A stretch of DNA of 35,120 nucleotides from Clostridia bacterium (lineage in GTDB: Bacteria; Bacillota; Clostridia; Oscillospirales; UBA644). Under the pieces are notes generated by a model. That model saw only the letters and a list, made by a program, of their open reading frames with translations, was not told where the DNA came from and did no database searches. Of the stretch, positions 31,151 through 35,120 are shown piece by piece; the stretch's first letter is position 1, and every line of letters begins with the position of its first letter. The stretch lies in contig WHHJ01000015.1 of NCBI GenBank assembly GCA_014872655.1, forward strand, positions 1-35,120. The letters are read 5' to 3'. A program made the translations under genes and the position numbers.

Positions 31151-31909
31151 TCAGATATTTCTGGTGGGACCGCTGTCACTGACATTGTAATATTGATATA
31201 AATCAGAACTTAATCGAATATATCCGCTGTCGGCAAATGAGATATAATCGTCATCGCCAAATACAAGGTGGTCCAGCAAAATAACACCAATGCCCGCCAA
31301 GGCTTTTTGCAACTTTTCGGTTGTCTCAATATCCTGTTCGGACGGAACCGCAAAGCCACTGGGATGATTGTGGGCGATAACGACAAACGTTGCTTTTGTG
31401 CTGACAGCTAATTCTGCAACCCGTTTGATGCTGATTTGGGCAGAATTAAAACTTCCTTCAAAGATACTGCCGCAGCTAAGTACTTTTTTCTTTCCGTCCA
31501 GACATAAAAGAACAACTTGTTCGTTGGTTCTGCCCAAAAAATAAGGCCGCAGATAAATCCCTAATTCATGGACGGAATTTAAGAATTTCATCTTTTTGTT
31601 TTTATCATATTCAATGGCACGAAAAGTTTCCGAAAACAAGTGAATTAAAATCGCTGCATTTTTCCCGATTCCGGGAATAGTTTCCAATTCGCTGATAGAT
31701 GCTTGGAAGACCGCATGCAATGAGCCGAATCGGTTTAACAGGGTATGCGCAAGTTCATTGGTATCTTTTCGCGGAATGGCATAATACAAAATCAATTCTA
31801 AAAGCTCATGATTTTCAAAATTTTCGCATCCAAACCGCAGATATTTATTTTTGATTCGTTCACGGTGCCCGGAATGAATGGATTTTACTTTTGCTTTCTT
31901 TTCTGACAT
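31151..31909 (-). CDS. radC: RadC family JAB/JAMM protein
   Basis: A 252-residue protein of the RadC family, named for DNA repair though the role is doubtful. The N-terminal helix-hairpin-helix domain contains ISELETIPGIGKNAA. The C-terminal JAB1/MPN metalloprotease-like domain carries the zinc motif in VVIAHNHPSGFAVPSEQD (H-x-H with downstream Asp). It starts at ATG 31909 after GGTGA. It is the last gene of a minus-strand operon with the ABC exporter, 38 bases upstream of it, and ends before the bidirectional terminator. Confidence 0.93.
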   Translation of the reverse strand: MSEKKAKVKSIHSGHRERIKNKYLRFGCENFENHELLELILYYAIPRKDTNELAHTLLNRFGSLHAVFQASISELETIPGIGKNAAILIHLFSETFRAIEYDKNKKMKFLNSVHELGIYLRPYFLGRTNEQVVLLCLDGKKKVLSCGSIFEGSFNSAQISIKRVAELAVSTKATFVVIAHNHPSGFAVPSEQDIETTEKLQKALAGIGVILLDHLVFGDDDYISFADSGYIRLSSDLYQYYNVSDSGPTRNI

Positions 31910-31947
31910 TATTCACCAACATCTTTCATGATCGTTCGGAGTCTTCT

Positions 31948-33714
31948 TTACTGGTTCGATAAAGAACCTGCATAAATTTCATATAATTTGTAGTATACGC
32001 CCTTTTTGGCCAACAGTTCTGTGTGCGTTCCTATTTCCTCAATGCCTTTTTCAGTTAAAACCAAAATTAAATCTGCATTTCGGATGGTAGAAAGGCGATG
32101 TGCAATGATAAAGGTTGTACGTCCTTTTGCAAGCAGATCCAAAGATTGTTGTACGATGCGCTCGCTTTCGTTATCCAGTGCGGACGTTGCCTCATCAAAA
32201 ATAAGGATAGGTGGATTCTTCAAAAATACCCGCGCGATACTAATACGCTGTTTCTGGCCACCGGATAATTTGGTGCCATGTTCTCCCACATACGTGTTAT
32301 ATCCATCCGGCAGGCTTTTAATAAATTCATCCGCGCCGGCAAGTTTGGCTGCCTCAACAATTTGTTCAGAAGAAGCGCCCGGGTTCCCGTATGCGATATT
32401 TTCACGCACTGTTCCCGAAAACATGTATACGTCTTGTGCAACAACACCGATATTGCTGCGCAAAGAATGCTGCGTGACTTTTTTAATATCTGTTCCGTCT
32501 ATTTTAATGCATCCTTCGGTAACATCGTAAAAACGGGGAATCAGACTGCACAGCGTTGTTTTTCCGCTGCCCGATGGGCCCACAATGGCAATATTACTGC
32601 CAGCTTGAACTGTTAGATTGATGTGAGACAATACCGTTTGGGATTCCTGGTCGTATTGAAAACTGACGTTGTCAAAGCAAACGTCTCCTCGGACTTGGGT
32701 TAATTGGCTTGCATTTGGTGCGTCGGTTATATCAATCGGAGCATCCATGATTTCAAAAAAACGTTCCAATCCGGTGATACCCCTTTGATACTGTTCCATA
32801 AATTGAACAATGCGGCTAATGGAATTTAACAGCATAGAGATAAACAATAAATAGGTGACCAAATCTGCCGTTTGAATGATTCCCCATGCAATAAAAAGTC
32901 CGCCGAAAACGACGACTGCCAAATACATAAATGCATCAAAAAAGCGGATTCCGCTGTGAAAAACGCCCATGAAATGATAACTAATACGTTTAATATCCAA
33001 AAATTTATCAGAGGTTTTATAGAATTTTTTCTCTTCAATTTGCTCATTGGCAAAGGACTTTACAACACGGATGCCGTTGAGACAGTCTTCCACATTGGCA
33101 TTAATTTCGCCGATCTGTTCTTTTTGTTGTTTAAATGCGCGGCGCATCTTTTTATTATAAAAATATGCAAAGCAGAACATCAGCGGAAGAATAGCAAAAA
33201 TAATCAATGTTAATGGAACGCTGATGGTACAGAGCAGGATAAAGGCTCCAACAATTTTAAGTCCCGCAAGATAAAATTCTTCGGGACAATGATGGGAGAA
33301 TTCAGTAATTTCAAAAAGATCGTTGGTAATTCTGGACATGATCTGTCCGACTTTATTATTATCATAATAAGAAAAGGACAGGTTTTGAAGATGTTGAAAC
33401 AATTCTATCCGCATATCTGTTTCAATTTTTGCTCCCATGATATGGCCGTGTGACTCGATATAATAGTTGCAGAACATGTCTAAAATACGAATGGCTAAAA
33501 TGACTGCGCCCATTTGCAAAATCAGATCAATGCGAATGCCTGTTTGGGTATTGATTCCATCGTTAAGAATCACTCTCACTAACATGGGAAAGGCAAGTTC
33601 TACAGCCGCTACTATGGTTGCGCACAGGGTATCTTTTATAAAAATACTAAGATGCGGTTTATAATACGGCAAAAATCGTTTGATTAAATTTCTTTTTTTC
33701 TTTTGCTTAGTCAT
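31948..33714 (-). CDS. ABC exporter, fused membrane and ATPase domains
   Basis: A 588-residue half-transporter of the MsbA/LmrA/multidrug type that works as a dimer. Six membrane helices occupy about residues 20-310. The nucleotide-binding domain has Walker A GPSGSGKTT, the Q-loop VAQDVYMFSG, signature LSGGQKQR, Walker B ILIFDEATSALD and the H-loop IAHRLST. The 588 residues are standard. It sits 25 bases after nrdR in a four-gene minus-strand operon. A second half-transporter gene is not adjacent, so a homodimer is likely. The exported substrate (drug, lipid or peptide) cannot be told from sequence. Confidence 0.92.
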   Translation of the reverse strand: MTKQKKKRNLIKRFLPYYKPHLSIFIKDTLCATIVAAVELAFPMLVRVILNDGINTQTGIRIDLILQMGAVILAIRILDMFCNYYIESHGHIMGAKIETDMRIELFQHLQNLSFSYYDNNKVGQIMSRITNDLFEITEFSHHCPEEFYLAGLKIVGAFILLCTISVPLTLIIFAILPLMFCFAYFYNKKMRRAFKQQKEQIGEINANVEDCLNGIRVVKSFANEQIEEKKFYKTSDKFLDIKRISYHFMGVFHSGIRFFDAFMYLAVVVFGGLFIAWGIIQTADLVTYLLFISMLLNSISRIVQFMEQYQRGITGLERFFEIMDAPIDITDAPNASQLTQVRGDVCFDNVSFQYDQESQTVLSHINLTVQAGSNIAIVGPSGSGKTTLCSLIPRFYDVTEGCIKIDGTDIKKVTQHSLRSNIGVVAQDVYMFSGTVRENIAYGNPGASSEQIVEAAKLAGADEFIKSLPDGYNTYVGEHGTKLSGGQKQRISIARVFLKNPPILIFDEATSALDNESERIVQQSLDLLAKGRTTFIIAHRLSTIRNADLILVLTEKGIEEIGTHTELLAKKGVYYKLYEIYAGSLSNQ

Positions 33715-33739
33715 ATAATGCGTTTCCGCCTTTTTAATC

Positions 33740-34195
33740 CTATTGTTTATCTTGATTGAGTAATGTTTTTAATTCATCCATAAAAGTATTAATATCTTTA
33801 AATTGACGATAGACAGAAGCAAACCGTACGTAGGCAACATCATCAATCCCGCGTAATTTTTCCATTGCTAATTCGCCGATTCTGGAGTAAGGAACTTCGC
33901 GGTTCATTTCATTAAGTAATGTGGCCTCAATGTCGTTGACAGCCTGTTCTAAAGTCGCTAATGCGACAGGACGTTTGCTGCAGGCTTTGATCAAGCTGTC
34001 TAATAATTTTTCTCGATCAAATTCCTGTCTGGTTCTGTCTTTTTTTATTACGATCAGGGGAGCATGTTCAACAACTTCAAAGGTGGTAAAACGTTTTTGA
34101 CATTGTAAACATTCTCTGCGACGACGTATGCGGTCCTCCGCCGGACGGGAGTCTATGACCTTGCTGTCAGAATAGCCGCAATAGGGACATTTCAT
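33740..34195 (-). CDS. nrdR: Transcriptional repressor NrdR
   Basis: NrdR senses ATP/dATP and represses ribonucleotide reductase genes by binding paired NrdR boxes. The 151 residues comprise the N-terminal zinc ribbon (MKCPYCGYSDSKVIDSRP, with Cys3, Cys6, Cys29, Cys32) and an ATP-cone domain (PLIVIKKDRTRQEFDREKL onward). The start follows AGGAAAC. It lies 9 bases after the TIM-barrel isomerase gene. No ribonucleotide reductase gene is in the window, so its targets are elsewhere. Confidence 0.97.
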   Translation of the reverse strand: MKCPYCGYSDSKVIDSRPAEDRIRRRRECLQCQKRFTTFEVVEHAPLIVIKKDRTRQEFDREKLLDSLIKACSKRPVALATLEQAVNDIEATLLNEMNREVPYSRIGELAMEKLRGIDDVAYVRFASVYRQFKDINTFMDELKTLLNQDKQ

Positions 34196-34204
34196 AAAAG
34201 TTTC

Positions 34205-34987
34205 CTACCTTTCGCCAAAAATTTTCTCTAACCTATTTTTGCTGTTTAATATTTCATTTCTTTGCTGATAATTAGAAGAATATACTTCAATCATATAAGG
34301 ACCGGTATATTGATATTGGGATAACGTTTGTTTGATTGCTGCAAGATCACAGTTACCATAGGTAGGCAATAAACAGGATTGTGAATCATTATAGTCGTTG
34401 ATATGTACTAAAACAAGCCTTTCCGCCATTGCCTTAGCCATGGAAAGAAGATCTTCTCCTGCCATATGAGCTTGTTTGATATCAAAAGTAAAGGCGATTT
34501 CGTTTTGTAGAGTATTTGCCATATTTGATACAAATTCAATGCTGCGGCTTTTGTAATTACGTACGTTTTCTTGTGAGAAAATAAGATCATATTCTTTCGC
34601 CATACGGAATAGATCCGAATATATTTGCACGTATTTTTCAAAATCGTCAGGGCGGTCTAATGCCTGCCCATGAAAATTAAAAACTTGTGCTCCTAACATC
34701 TGAGCAACTTCAAAAAAAGAGCGGTATAATTTGAAGCCATCTTTTTTGCGGCGTGCATACTCATCAAAAAAGAGATAAGTTTCCATAAAAGAGGTGAACG
34801 GGTGCACGGAGTAGATGTGAACATGATATTGATCGCATAGTTTTTTGAGTTGTAATGCGTATTCTTTGCTGAATTCGGAAAAAGTATTAAAAAAAACTTC
34901 AACAGTTTGGACTCCGTTTTCGGCTAAATAACGTAAACTTTCTTCTGTTTGTTCCGGATACAGACAAGCCGTAGATACTCCGATCAT
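34205..34987 (-). CDS. Sugar phosphate isomerase/epimerase family TIM-barrel protein
   Basis: A 260-residue protein of the xylose-isomerase-like / AP endonuclease family 2 TIM-barrel superfamily. Strands with probable metal ligands are visible: TVEVFF near the N-terminus, FNFHGQALDR, FSQENVRNY (Glu), AFTFDIKQAHMAGED (Asp and His), LVHINDYN and YMIEVYSS (Glu). Such proteins are usually divalent-metal epimerases or isomerases of sugars or inositol derivatives, but a specific reaction cannot be assigned. GGAGG precedes ATG 34987. It heads the operon with nrdR, the ABC exporter and radC and has its own consensus promoter. Confidence 0.82.
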   Translation of the reverse strand: MIGVSTACLYPEQTEESLRYLAENGVQTVEVFFNTFSEFSKEYALQLKKLCDQYHVHIYSVHPFTSFMETYLFFDEYARRKKDGFKLYRSFFEVAQMLGAQVFNFHGQALDRPDDFEKYVQIYSDLFRMAKEYDLIFSQENVRNYKSRSIEFVSNMANTLQNEIAFTFDIKQAHMAGEDLLSMAKAMAERLVLVHINDYNDSQSCLLPTYGNCDLAAIKQTLSQYQYTGPYMIEVYSSNYQQRNEILNSKNRLEKIFGER

Positions 34988-35019
34988 ACAATCCTCCGAA
35001 CGAATTCTTTAACTAATTT

Positions 35020-35048
35020 ATTATACACTTTTTTTGTAGTCGTGTCAA
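35020..35048 (-). promoter_or_regulatory. Promoter of the isomerase-nrdR-ABC-radC operon
   Basis: On the minus strand, TTGACA (35043-35048) and TATAAT (35020-35025) are exact consensus with a 17-base spacer, 33 bases before the start codon. The last bases of the window (35049-35120) are AT-rich with no visible feature. Confidence 0.9.
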
Positions 35049-35120
35049 GGTTTATCCTGTTTATGTGTTAATCCTTTTTTAAAAAGATACCTTATCATTA
35101 ATAAAAAAGATTCCGATATA

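Overview
The window looks like chromosome of an endospore-forming, moderately AT-rich member of the Bacillota, most likely class Clostridia. The evidence is a sporulation protease gene (spoIVB) at the left edge, a T-box leader before proS, consensus sigma-A type promoters (TTGACA-17-TATAAT) and strong AGGAGG ribosome binding sites. Most of it is core genome. There is no intact mobile element, phage gene or CRISPR array.

Left part (1-7.4 kb): the 5' portion of spoIVB on the minus strand; a monocistronic HPr gene with its own promoter and terminator; a tight run of uvrC, a shikimate-kinase-like gene and a GNAT acetyltransferase; a lone lipoprotein glycosidase of clan GH-A type; and a pair of zinc-ribbon genes, one a 41-residue mini-protein just upstream of a membrane protein carrying the same ribbon. 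A minus-strand tRNA operon (Gly-TCC, Arg-TCT, His-GTG) follows, with a consensus promoter and terminator.

Accessory part (7.6-15.4 kb): two tandem paralogous solute-binding lipoproteins without permease genes; a cytoplasmic glycosidase-like beta-propeller protein; an aldose-epimerase-like (DUF4432-type) protein; an M24 'pita-bread' protein that has lost metal ligands, as creatinase has; and a creatininase-family amidohydrolase. Together they look like uptake and breakdown of an unidentified sugar derivative, possibly one with an amide or keto group.

Right part (15.4-35 kb): thrC on the minus strand; a class A penicillin-binding protein; a SIS-domain sugar-phosphate isomerase/deaminase with a ROK-family kinase-like partner; a DUF1858 redox mini-protein; the trmK-nif3-rqcH group; rplM-rpsI with a probable L13 leader; a G5/3D-domain cell-wall protein; T-box-controlled proS; and a minus-strand operon of a TIM-barrel isomerase, nrdR, an ABC exporter and radC.

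The most interesting unexplained material is noncoding. (1) About 500 bases between rpsI and the G5/3D gene (27308-27825) hold a series of strong hairpins, the last of which can bury a ribosome binding site. (2) A consensus promoter divergent from thrC drives about 300 bases that contain long-range complementary arms and end in a hairpin (17068-17383). (3) A 20-bp-period direct repeat overlaps the promoter of the penicillin-binding protein gene.
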